A DNA stretch of 49,734 nt, taken from contig DASTSL010000070.1 of the NCBI GenBank assembly GCA_035760705.1, positions 1-49,734 on the forward strand, given 5' to 3'. Shown here in pieces: positions 22,044 through 29,134 of the stretch. The stretch comes from Allomeiothermus sp035760705 (GTDB lineage: Bacteria; Deinococcota; Deinococci; Deinococcales; Thermaceae). Positions within the stretch are counted from its first letter, which is position 1, and the number at the start of each line of letters is the position of its first letter. The notes under the pieces are model-generated. The model was not told the origin of the DNA, searched no databases, and saw only the letters and a program-made list of their open reading frames with translations. Made by a program: the position numbers and the translations under genes.

Positions 22044-23555
22044 CTAAGTCTCGGCCTCTTCCGGGTTGTCCTCTTCCTCACCCGACTTGCGCGGCTTGAG
22101 GAGGGGAAACAGGATCACGTCGCGGATACTGTGCTGGTCGGTGAGGAGCATGGTCAGGCGGTCAATGCCCAGACCCATCCCGGCAGCGGGCGGCATCCCG
22201 TACTCCAGGGCCAGCAGGAAATCCTCGTCCTGCTCGGGTTCCTCCTCGTCTCCGGCCTCGCGGCGGGCGTTCTGCTCCTCGAAGCGGGCCCGCTGGTCGA
22301 GGGCGTCGTTGAGTTCGGAGTAGATAGGGGAGATTTCGAAGCCCGCCACGAACAAATCAGCCCGCTCGGTGAGGTTGGCCTTGGCCGGGTCGCGGTGGCG
22401 CTTGACCAGAGGGCTGATCGCCAGCGGAACGTCCATCACGTAGGTGGGCTGGATCAGGGTAGGCTCCACGTACTCGCCAAAGAGCTTGTCCAGGAGCTTG
22501 TAGCTGGGTACGCCCCGCATCTCGGGGTGCTTGGCGTCGGCGAACTGGCGCAGCCGCGCTAAGTCGGTGGGGTCAAAGTCCAGCCCGGCCTTCTCCTTGA
22601 GCGCGCCCACGAAGTCAATGCGGCGGAAGGGCTTGGCGAAGTCGATCTCGTGCTCGCCGTAGCGGATCTTGGTGGTGCCATGGATGCTCTGCACCATCCC
22701 CGAGAGCATGTCTTCGATCAGGGCCATCATGTCGGTGTAGTCGGCGTAGGCCCAGTAGGCCTCGAGCATGGTGAACTCGGGGTTGTGCTTGTGCGAGATG
22801 CCCTCGTTGCGGTAGTTGCGCCCGATCTCGAAAACTTTCTCGAACCCGCCCACTAAGAGCCGCTTGAGGTGCAGCTCGAGGGCGATCCTAAGCGAAAACT
22901 CGTGGTCCAGGGCGTTGTGGTAGGTCTTGAAGGGCCTGGCCTCGGTGCCGCCCGCCACCGCTTGCAGGGTGGGGCCTTCAACCTCCAAAAAACCCTGGTC
23001 GTTGAAGTAGTCGCGGATGTAGCGGGTGATCCTCGAGCGGATACGGAACACCTCACGCACCTCGGGGTTTTGGATCAGGTCCAGGTAACGCTGGCGGTAA
23101 CGGGTCTCGAGTTCCTTGATGCCGTGCCACTTGTCGGGCAGGGGGTGCAGCGACTTGACCAAAGGCAACCAGCGCTGCACCTTGATGGTGACCTCGCCGG
23201 TCTTGGTGACGAAGACCGTTCCCTCCACCCCCACAATGTCGCCGATATCGAGCTTTTTCAAGAGGTCGTAGCGCTCGGTAAGGTCACGGGCCAGGTAGAT
23301 TTGGACGCGCCCGGACTCGTCTTGGAGGTGGGCGAAGCTGGCCTTGCCCATGTGCCGGAAGGTCATCAGGCGGCCCGCCACCCGTACCTTTTCGTCGGGG
23401 AACTCCTGACCCGGCTGGGGTTCGGGATGCGCCGCCAAGATCTGTGCCGCGCTGTGGGTCTTATCGTATCGGTAGGGGAAGGGCTCAAAACCAGCTTCCA
23501 CCAAAGCCTTAAGGTTTTCCAATCGCTGCTTAGTCTGTTCACTCTGCTCGACCAT
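22044..23555 (-). CDS. lysS: Lysyl-tRNA synthetase, class II
   Basis: Charges tRNA-Lys with lysine. An OB-fold anticodon-binding domain covers about residues 45-150 (VRVAGRLMTFRHMGKASFAHL). Class II motifs follow: motif 2 around FEIGRNYRNEGISHKHNPEFTMLE and motif 3 GMGLGIDRLTMLLTDQHSIRDVI. The ATG at 23555 has GGAG 6 bases upstream and begins VEQSEQTKQRL, giving 503 residues; the frame is open eight codons further up but without a ribosome-binding site. The C-terminus has a short acidic tail. gfh1 lies upstream in the same direction. Confidence 0.97.
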   Translation of the reverse strand: MVEQSEQTKQRLENLKALVEAGFEPFPYRYDKTHSAAQILAAHPEPQPGQEFPDEKVRVAGRLMTFRHMGKASFAHLQDESGRVQIYLARDLTERYDLLKKLDIGDIVGVEGTVFVTKTGEVTIKVQRWLPLVKSLHPLPDKWHGIKELETRYRQRYLDLIQNPEVREVFRIRSRITRYIRDYFNDQGFLEVEGPTLQAVAGGTEARPFKTYHNALDHEFSLRIALELHLKRLLVGGFEKVFEIGRNYRNEGISHKHNPEFTMLEAYWAYADYTDMMALIEDMLSGMVQSIHGTTKIRYGEHEIDFAKPFRRIDFVGALKEKAGLDFDPTDLARLRQFADAKHPEMRGVPSYKLLDKLFGEYVEPTLIQPTYVMDVPLAISPLVKRHRDPAKANLTERADLFVAGFEISPIYSELNDALDQRARFEEQNARREAGDEEEPEQDEDFLLALEYGMPPAAGMGLGIDRLTMLLTDQHSIRDVILFPLLKPRKSGEEEDNPEEAET

Positions 23556-23570
23556 ACCGCTCCTAAGAAT

Positions 23571-23626
23571 AAACGCCAAACGCTCTTCGAGTCCTCGGGC
23601 GTTCGGCGTTTGGCGTTCGGCGTTTG
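23571..23626. repeat. 7-bp-period tract between gfh1 and lysS
   Basis: Eight heptads in perfect register. It starts AAACGCC, AAACGCT and ends with GCGTTCG, GCGTTTG repeated exactly twice (23599-23626). GCCAAACGC near the start is complementary to the GCGTTTGGC words at the end, so the tract can fold as a hairpin in the transcript joining gfh1 to lysS. Confidence 0.85.
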
Positions 23627-23627
23627 G

Positions 23628-24104
23628 CTAGTTTCTTACCGAAATCACCTCGAACTCGCGGTGTCCTTTGGGGGTCTCCAGGTGCACGGTCTCCCCCAAT
23701 TTTCGGCCTAGGAGGGCTTTACCCATAGGCGACTCGTCGGAGATCTTCATAGGGCTCTCCAGCACGCTGGCCTCAGCAGGGGACACCACCCGCACCTCCA
23801 TCTGCTCGCCTTTGCCCTCGTGGGCCTTGAGGGTGACGATGGCCCCTAGGGTCACTACCCCCTTCTCCTGGGCTCCTTCGATCACCACGGCCCGCGAGAG
23901 GGTGTCCTCGAGGGAGTCAATGCGGGCTTCGATGCGTCCTTTTTCCCGTTTGGCGTCCTCCAGCCCCGAGTCATCGTAGTCGTCGGAGGACTCCATCAGT
24001 TCCTGCAAGATGCGGGTCGCGTCCTGTAAACGAGCGCGTTCTTGCTCGAGTTCCCGCTTGAGCCGCTCATACCCGTCGCGGGTTAGCCTGACTTCACGTG
24101 CCAT
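23628..24104 (-). CDS. gfh1: Gfh1, Gre-factor homologue 1 (transcription inhibitor)
   Basis: Gfh1 binds the secondary channel of RNA polymerase as GreA does, but inhibits catalysis instead of aiding cleavage; it is known from Thermus and relatives. The coiled-coil tip reads ELMESSDDYDDSGLEDAK near residues 36-53, with the cluster of four aspartates that defines Gfh1. The C-terminal domain has ISDESPMGKALLGRKLGETV. I chose the ATG at 24104, giving 158 residues and starting MAREVRLT as in Thermus Gfh1; GGAGGG lies 5 bases upstream. It is probably co-transcribed with lysS. This gene is the strongest taxonomic marker in the window. Confidence 0.95.
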   Translation of the reverse strand: MAREVRLTRDGYERLKRELEQERARLQDATRILQELMESSDDYDDSGLEDAKREKGRIEARIDSLEDTLSRAVVIEGAQEKGVVTLGAIVTLKAHEGKGEQMEVRVVSPAEASVLESPMKISDESPMGKALLGRKLGETVHLETPKGHREFEVISVRN

Positions 24105-24122
24105 CGTCCCTCCAACTAAGAA

Positions 24123-24139
24123 GCCCCATCCGCTGGGGC
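24123..24139 (-). terminator. Terminator-like hairpin in the gfh1 leader
   Basis: GCCCCA (24123-24128) and TGGGGC (24134-24139) form a 6-bp stem with a 5-base loop. On the minus strand TTCTT follows at once, and then the gfh1 ribosome-binding site. A TATACT hexamer at 24264-24259 (minus) could start a ~150-base leader. The stretch 24105-24319 has no gene. Attenuation is possible but unproven. Confidence 0.4.
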
Positions 24140-24319
24140 CTGATGCGCCTTGCAGTTCTTGTAGAGTATCCGCAGAGCGCAGGCGCAAAAGCAGCCGTTT
24201 GGCCTCCTATCGCTGTTTTAGCGAAAGACAACTCAAAGCGGTAAAGCAATCCTAAGGCAGTATAGTACACCCTCGGACCAAGAATGCCTAGCCGATCCAA
24301 AGGGAACGGGTAAGTGGGC

Positions 24320-24706
24320 TCAGCCCGCCGACTCGCCTTGCGAGGAAACGCCCGCTCGCAACAGGATCTCGCGCAGCCGCCCGGGTCTGGCCCACTCGCG
24401 GCAAGCGTCGGTGTTCGCGCAGAGGGTGAGGTAGCGGAAGTGCCGCCCCCCCTGCCCTACCGGGTGCCGCACGAACTGCGCCGCCGAGCGGGAGAGCTGG
24501 CGCAAACAGGCTTCACAGAGCACCGGCGCCAGCGAAGCGGTATCCTCGAGCGGCTCCAAAACCAAGTGGAGGGGCTCTTCGGAAATGTGTACCCGCCCCT
24601 GCACGTCTCGGTAGTAGAGCACCTCCCCGAGCGGCAAAAGCTCTGGGGAGGTTCCGGGGAACAGCTCGAGAATCAACTCCCGTTCGTCAAAGCTTTGCTT
24701 CCCCAT
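24320..24706 (-). CDS. Small protein with four paired cysteines, unknown function
   Basis: Not recognised. Of 128 residues, the middle carries CxxC (VLCEACLRQL, near residue 64) and the later half CxxxxxC (LTLCANTDACREW, near 95), spaced like a zinc-ribbon or treble-clef metal site. The N-terminal half is acidic and beta-like (LGEVLYYRDVQGRVHISEEPLHLVLEPLED). I chose the ATG at 24706; the frame is open 39 codons further up but that part is not protein-like. It stands alone between gfh1 and the divergent marR gene. Confidence 0.72.
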   Translation of the reverse strand: MGKQSFDERELILELFPGTSPELLPLGEVLYYRDVQGRVHISEEPLHLVLEPLEDTASLAPVLCEACLRQLSRSAAQFVRHPVGQGGRHFRYLTLCANTDACREWARPGRLREILLRAGVSSQGESAG

Positions 24707-24783
24707 AGTTGACCCAGGATAACACTGTCTTGACCCCGGCGTGGTAACCCAAAGTATTGCCCGCGATGCTTCGTTATCCTGCC

Positions 24784-24818
24784 GAACGCGGTTAGCGCGA
24801 GTTGGGCGTTCGACGTTT
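24784..24818. repeat. Short 7-bp-period tract between divergent genes
   Basis: Five heptads, from GAACGCG and GTTAGCG to GGCGTTC and GACGTTT, in the divergent gap between the four-cysteine protein gene and marR. Weaker than the other tracts. Confidence 0.5.
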
Positions 24819-24877
24819 TTCACCCTGCTCTCGTGAAGAATGTAGCGAGCCGTTCAGTCCAGACCTGTTAGTCACCC

Positions 24878-24900
24878 TAATATTTCATGCGTATGAAGTA
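24878..24900 (+). promoter_or_regulatory. marR promoter -10 and overlapping palindromic operator
   Basis: TAATAT (24878-24883) is a probable -10; TTCAGT at 24853-24858 is a weak -35 with a 19-base spacer. An imperfect 20-bp palindrome at 24881-24900 has the perfect core TTCAT-N4-ATGAA and covers the -10 edge and both possible start codons. Size and place fit an autoregulatory MarR site. Confidence 0.5.
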
Positions 24901-25333
24901 TCCCAGCGACGCCGCGCTGGAGACCCTGGAACGGCTCACCCTACAACTGGTGTGGCAGTTCCGGCTCGACCAGCAGCGGGCTTTCGAGCCCTTGGGCATC
25001 TCGCCGATGCAGGCTTTCGCCCTGATGTCGGTGCGGGAGGGAATCGAGCAGCCCTCTGGCCTGGCCTTCGTGATGGATGTTTCGCCCTCGGGGGTTTCGC
25101 AGCTTCTGGCGGGGCTCGAGGAGCGGGGCTGGGTACGCCGCGAGCTCGACAGCAAGAACCGGCGGCAGGTGCGGGTGTTGCTCACCGAGGAAGGCCAGGC
25201 TTTCCTCGAGCTGTTGCACAAAAGCTGGCGGGAGGTTTCGCGGGAGCGGTATTCCCGGCTCAGTTCAAAGGAGATCGAGATGTTATGTGAGAGCTATCGA
25301 AAATTGTTGGAACCTCAGGCGGTGGAAGAGTGA
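24887..25333 (+). CDS. MarR-family regulator of the efflux operon
   Basis: Winged-helix repressor of 148 residues. The recognition region is PSGLAFVMDVSPSGVSQLLAGLEERGWVRRELD and the wing is DSKNRRQVRVLLTEEGQAF. N- and C-terminal helices make the dimer interface. Two ATG codons, 24887 and 24893, are both possible; the second would sit three bases after the expected transcription start. The stop overlaps the GTG of the first TolC-like gene, so the regulator heads a row of efflux genes. MarR proteins in such places commonly sense small phenolic or toxic compounds; the ligand here is unknown. Confidence 0.9.
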   Translation: MRMKYPSDAALETLERLTLQLVWQFRLDQQRAFEPLGISPMQAFALMSVREGIEQPSGLAFVMDVSPSGVSQLLAGLEERGWVRRELDSKNRRQVRVLLTEEGQAFLELLHKSWREVSRERYSRLSSKEIEMLCESYRKLLEPQAVEE

Positions 25334-26670
25334 GGGCGATCAGAGCATTCGCGTCATCCGTCGTACGTCCTAGGTCTTACGTCGAAACGCGGAGAGCCTA
25401 TAGCGTGCGACGTACGACTCCCTTTGTCCTGGCTTTCGGCATCCAGCTTTTAGCCTATAGCCTAGCGCAAAGCTTTTACGCTCCCCTGCAAAACCACCCT
25501 TCGCTGGTCCAGGCCCGGCTGGGGCTCGAGGCCGCCCAGGCCGGGCTGCGGACCCAGGCCAGCCCGGTGAGCCTTCAAGCCCAAGGAGGGAACGCTTGGC
25601 TCAACTTCAAAGACCCCATCCCCGACACCCAGGTGGTGAACGCCTCGGTGGGGGTGTCCTTCACCCCCTTCCCCTTCGGGGACACCGCCGACGCCATCAC
25701 CCAGGCCCGGCTGGGGGTCGAGCAGGCCGCCTTGGGGCTGCGCCAGGCCCAGACCGCCCTCGAGGCCCAGGCCCTGGAGGCCGCTTACCGGGTGCGGTTG
25801 GCCCAGGTGGGGCTCGAGGTCGCCCAGAGCGGGGCCCGGCTGGCCCAGGCCAACCTCGAGGCCGCGCGGATTCGCGCCCAGCGCGACGCGGCCAACCCGG
25901 CGGAGATCCGCCAGGCCGAAGCCCAACTCCGTCAGGCTCAGCTCCAAGTGGAAGACGCCGGGCGCAACCTCGAGCTGGCCCGGCGCAACCTCAGCGACCT
26001 GCTGGGAACGGCGCTCGGCGAGGTCCCGCCGCCCCCCCCGGTTCCCCAACCCGCCACCCCTCCGAGCGTGCGCCAGGCCGAGCTTCAGGTGGTGCAGGCC
26101 CAGCTTAGCTACGCCCGCGCCGAGCGGGGCATCTGGCCGGTGGCCCAGGCCAGCTACACCTATAACACTTCGCCCCGCGACAGCTTCAGCCTGAGCCTCA
26201 ACAGCCGCACCCTGCAACCCCAGCTCAGCTACAGCTACCAGAACCCCCCGGCGGGGGTGGGTGGGCAGCCCAGGCCGGAGAGCCAGTTCCAGATCGGCGT
26301 TTCAGTAAACTTCAGCCCGGCGATCTTCGACGCACTCGAGGCCGGGCGCAAACAGATCGAAGCCGCGCAGGCCGCCCTCGAGGCCGCCAAGCGCACCGCC
26401 GCCTTGCAGGAGGCCTCGCTGCGAACGGCCTTGCAGGGGGCCGAAGCCCAGGTGGGCCTGGCGCAAGCCGCCCAACAAGACGCCGAGCGCGCCCTGACCG
26501 AGGCCCGCGAACGCGAACGGCTGGGCCTGACCAGCCCGCTCGCCACGCTCCAGGCCGAACTGGGGCTGGCCCAAGCCCGGCTCGCGCTCGAGCAGGCCAA
26601 CCTGACCCGGACTTCCCGCATCCTCGACCTTTACCGCTTCTACGCCCAGCCCCTCAGTGAGGTGAAGTGA
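25330..26670 (+). CDS. TolC-like outer-membrane efflux protein (first of two)
   Basis: Outer-membrane factor that forms the exit channel of tripartite pumps. Long Ala/Gln/Leu/Arg-rich helices make two coiled-coil hairpins, about residues 120-230 (ALRVRLAQVGLEVAQSGARL type sequence) and 335-440, with beta segments between (PRDSFSLSLNSRTLQPQLSYSYQ). The signal peptide ends at about LLAYSLAQS (residue ~48). The start is GTG at 25330 overlapping the marR stop; a GTG at 25405 would give a more normal signal peptide beginning VRRTTPFVLAFG. The first ~30 codons are encoded by a 7-bp-period tract. At 446 residues it is of typical size. Confidence 0.88.
   Translation: MRAIRAFASSVVRPRSYVETRRAYSVRRTTPFVLAFGIQLLAYSLAQSFYAPLQNHPSLVQARLGLEAAQAGLRTQASPVSLQAQGGNAWLNFKDPIPDTQVVNASVGVSFTPFPFGDTADAITQARLGVEQAALGLRQAQTALEAQALEAAYRVRLAQVGLEVAQSGARLAQANLEAARIRAQRDAANPAEIRQAEAQLRQAQLQVEDAGRNLELARRNLSDLLGTALGEVPPPPPVPQPATPPSVRQAELQVVQAQLSYARAERGIWPVAQASYTYNTSPRDSFSLSLNSRTLQPQLSYSYQNPPAGVGGQPRPESQFQIGVSVNFSPAIFDALEAGRKQIEAAQAALEAAKRTAALQEASLRTALQGAEAQVGLAQAAQQDAERALTEARERERLGLTSPLATLQAELGLAQARLALEQANLTRTSRILDLYRFYAQPLSEVK
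25351..25420. repeat. 7-bp-period tract at the start of the first TolC-like gene
   Basis: Ten heptads inside the coding region, from GCGTCAT (25351) through ACGTCCT and ACGTCGA to ACGACTC (25414). A second short run at 25444-25478 contains TAGCCTA twice and encodes the end of the signal peptide (LLAYSLAQS). Confidence 0.8.
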
Positions 26671-27743
26671 TGAATACCAAACCCCAAACGCCAAACGCTG
26701 AACGCCGGATGCTAGAGCCAAGTCGCGCCATGCGAGCTGCGATCCGCAACCTTATTCTGGCTTTCAACTTCCCGTTTCTAGCTTTTAGCCTGGCGCAGCA
26801 GGCCCAGCCCCTCACCCTCCAGGCCGCCCTGGCCAAAGCGACCGAGCAAGCCCCGGTGCAAAGCGCGCAGACCGAACTCTCCGATGCCCAGGTCAGCCTT
26901 CAGCGCACCCTGGCCGACCCCCTGCTGACCCGCCCGGCGCGGCTCCAGGCCGAGCAGCGGGTGGCCTTGGCCCAAGCCAACCTCAACCGGGCTAAGGCCC
27001 AGGCCGAGAGCAGCATCGTGCAAGCTTATACCCAAGCCCTCGAGGCCGAGCAGCAGGTAGCGCTGGCCAAGAAGTCCGCCGAGCTGGCTGAGCGCAACTT
27101 CGAAGTAGCCCAGATCCGCCAGAAAAACGGTTCGGGCACCGCGCTCGACACCAAGAGCGCCCAGGCCCGGCTGGAGGACGCCCGCCGCGGCCAGGCCTTT
27201 GCCGAGCAGGGGCTGGCCAACGCCCGCAGCAACCTGCGTAGCCTGGTGGGGGAATTCTCGGGGCTGGCTGCGCTCCCCACGGCCCCGGCCCTGCCCGAGC
27301 GGAGCCTGTTGCAAACCCTGCTCGAGCAGACCCCCGACGTGGTGCAGGCCCAGCAACGGGTCGAACTGGCCAACCTGCAAGCCGAGTTGCTCGACCCCAG
27401 CTACGCCGCCAAGGCCGACATCGAGGCGGCCAAGGCCCGCGCCGAACAGGCCGCCGCCGGGGCCCGGGAGATCCGCCGGGGGCTTGGCCTGCAATACGAC
27501 AACCTGTACTCGCAGACCCAGAACGCCTTCCGGGCGCTCTCGATCCAGCAGGCCTTGCTGCAAAACGCCCGGGAGCAGTTGGCTGCAGATAAACGCCGGC
27601 TCGATTCGGGGCTGATCTCCCCGCTGGCCTATGCCCAGTCCGAGCTGGCGGCTTTGCAAGCCGAGTTGGCGGCCTTGCAGGCCCAAGGCGGCTATCTGAG
27701 GGCCCTGTACGGGCTGTATGCGGGCAGCGCGGGGGGGCGCTAG
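26670..27743 (+). CDS. TolC-like outer-membrane efflux protein (second of two)
   Basis: Second TolC-type protein, 357 residues, shorter than usual (~430-490). The first helical hairpin (about 85-200, QRVALAQANLNRAKAQAESS) and the second (about 250-345, with IEAAKARAEQAAAGAREIRRG and SGLISPLAYAQSELAALQAELAALQ) are present, but the beta part between them is very short, so a full barrel contribution is doubtful. The ATG at 26670 overlaps the stop of the previous gene (TGATG) with GAGGTGA upstream. The signal peptide ends FLAFSLAQQ, and a 7-bp-period tract encodes the residues before it. It may form mixed trimers with the first protein. Confidence 0.83.
   Translation: MNTKPQTPNAERRMLEPSRAMRAAIRNLILAFNFPFLAFSLAQQAQPLTLQAALAKATEQAPVQSAQTELSDAQVSLQRTLADPLLTRPARLQAEQRVALAQANLNRAKAQAESSIVQAYTQALEAEQQVALAKKSAELAERNFEVAQIRQKNGSGTALDTKSAQARLEDARRGQAFAEQGLANARSNLRSLVGEFSGLAALPTAPALPERSLLQTLLEQTPDVVQAQQRVELANLQAELLDPSYAAKADIEAAKARAEQAAAGAREIRRGLGLQYDNLYSQTQNAFRALSIQQALLQNAREQLAADKRRLDSGLISPLAYAQSELAALQAELAALQAQGGYLRALYGLYAGSAGGR
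26681..26750. repeat. 7-bp-period tract at the start of the second TolC-like gene
   Basis: Ten heptads in register within codons 4-27: ACCCCAA (26681), ACGCCAA, ACGCTGA, ACGCCGG and further drifting units to CCGCAAC (26744). Confidence 0.8.
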
Positions 27744-27745
27744 CC

Positions 27746-28987
27746 ATGCAAAACGCGAAACGCAAGACGCTAAACGCGCGGCGCGGACTGGTCCTGCTCG
27801 CGGTGGCCGGTCTGCTCCTGGGGGGGTGCAACAACCGCCGGGGGAACGCCGAAGCGACCCCGGCAACCCCTGCCGAAGCCGCTCCCCGGGTCACCAAGGT
27901 CCGGGCGGTGACGGTCAAGGAAGGGGTCTTGACCGCGAGCCGGACCGCGGGGGCCACGCTGGCCCCGGTGCGGGAGAGCAACGTGGCCTCGAGCGCCAGC
28001 GGCAAGGTGCTGGCGGTGCTGGTCGAAGAGGGTAGCTGGGTCGCGGCGGGCCAGACCGTGCTGCGGCTCGACGATGCCAACGCCCGGACCGCGGTGCGAA
28101 ACGCCGAACTGTCGCTGCAACAGGCCAAGATCAACCTCGAGCGCTCCTCGCGCTCCACCCAAGGCAGCCTGGACCCGCTCCAAGCCGCCCTCGACTCGGC
28201 GGAGGCCAACCTGCGGGTGGCGCAGCACCGCTACACCGAGGGCCAGCAGCTCTTCCAGGCCGGGGCTCTGGCCCCGGTCGAACTCACCAGCCTGGAGGCC
28301 GCGCTAAGCCAGGCCAAGTCCGCCGCCGACAACGCTCGCGAGGCGCTCGAGCGGGCCCGGCGGGCCGGGAGCGAAGACCTGGCGCTGCTCCGGGTACAGG
28401 TCCAGCAGGCCGAGACCCAACTGGCTCAGGCCCGGCGCGGCCTGGCCGACACCGAGGTCAAGGCTCCCTTCGCCGGGGTGGTGGCGGAGGTCTACGTCAA
28501 CCCCGGGGAGTTCGTGGCGGCGGGCGCGCGGGCCTTCCGGCTGGCCGACACCCGTCGGCTCGAGGCCAAGTTCCGCATCCCTCCCTCAGAGGCGGCCAAG
28601 CTCGCGCCGGGAACCGGGCTCAACCTCGACTACGGCGGCCAAACCTACTATGCCCGCCTCATCCGCACCAGCCAGATCCCCGGCACCGACCGGCTGGTGG
28701 AAGCGGTGGCCACCCTCTCGGCCCCCCTCACCCCCGGGGCCAGTGTCAATGTGCGCTACAACCTCGAGCTGGCCACAGGGGTAATCGCGCCGAGCGGGGC
28801 CTTGTTGCCGGGCGAGAAACCGGCGGTGATGATCGTGCAAGACGGCAAGGCCCAGGCAGTCGAGGTGCAGGTCGTGGGCGATAACGGCAGCCAGATGGCC
28901 CTGCGCGGCCTCAGGGCTGGTGCCCAGGTGGTGTTCCCGGTTCCTGCCAGCCTGCGGAGCGGGGACGCGCTCGAGGTGATCCGATGA
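27746..28987 (+). CDS. RND-pump membrane-fusion lipoprotein (HlyD/AcrA type)
   Basis: Periplasmic adaptor linking the RND pump to the TolC-like channel; 413 residues. The signal peptide is a lipoprotein type ending LLLGGC, with lipidated C28. The two lipoyl-like halves are SNVASSASGKVLAVLVEEGSWVAAGQTVLRLDD (about 75-107) and VKAPFAGVVAEVYVNPGEF (about 235-255), flanking a long coiled-coil hairpin of about 110-230. The beta-barrel and membrane-proximal domains follow (LEAKFRIPPSEAAKLAPG). It starts 2 bases after the stop of the second TolC-like gene. The first ~12 codons come from a 7-bp-period tract. Confidence 0.93.
   Translation: MQNAKRKTLNARRGLVLLAVAGLLLGGCNNRRGNAEATPATPAEAAPRVTKVRAVTVKEGVLTASRTAGATLAPVRESNVASSASGKVLAVLVEEGSWVAAGQTVLRLDDANARTAVRNAELSLQQAKINLERSSRSTQGSLDPLQAALDSAEANLRVAQHRYTEGQQLFQAGALAPVELTSLEAALSQAKSAADNAREALERARRAGSEDLALLRVQVQQAETQLAQARRGLADTEVKAPFAGVVAEVYVNPGEFVAAGARAFRLADTRRLEAKFRIPPSEAAKLAPGTGLNLDYGGQTYYARLIRTSQIPGTDRLVEAVATLSAPLTPGASVNVRYNLELATGVIAPSGALLPGEKPAVMIVQDGKAQAVEVQVVGDNGSQMALRGLRAGAQVVFPVPASLRSGDALEVIR
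27748..27782. repeat. 7-bp-period tract at the start of the membrane-fusion gene
   Basis: Five heptads beginning with the G of the ATG: GCAAAAC, GCGAAAC, GCAAGAC, GCTAAAC, GCGCGGC. All begin with GC and four of five end with AC. They encode the basic N-region (QNAKRKTLNARR) of the lipoprotein signal peptide. Confidence 0.85.
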
Positions 28988-28988
28988 A

Positions 28989-29097
28989 GCGTCGTACGAC
29001 CTATAGCGTTCGGCGTACGCTGGGGGAGGATTCTGGCCTGTCGGTGGCGAGCGGAAAAAAGCTTTTCTCCACCAGCCACGAGCCACTTGCCACGAGC
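28989..29097. repeat. Two 7-bp-period tracts between the membrane-fusion and RND genes
   Basis: Heptads from GCGTCGT to ACGCTGG at 28989-29023, and CACCAGC, CACGAGC, CACTTGC, CACGAGC at 29070-29097. Between them lies AAAAGCTTTT. GGAAAAAAGC (29053-29062) and GCTTTTTCC (29099-29107) can pair around the second tract. Confidence 0.75.
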
Positions 29098-29134
29098 CCG
29101 CTTTTTCCCCTTGACCTCTCCCGGAGGGCCGACC

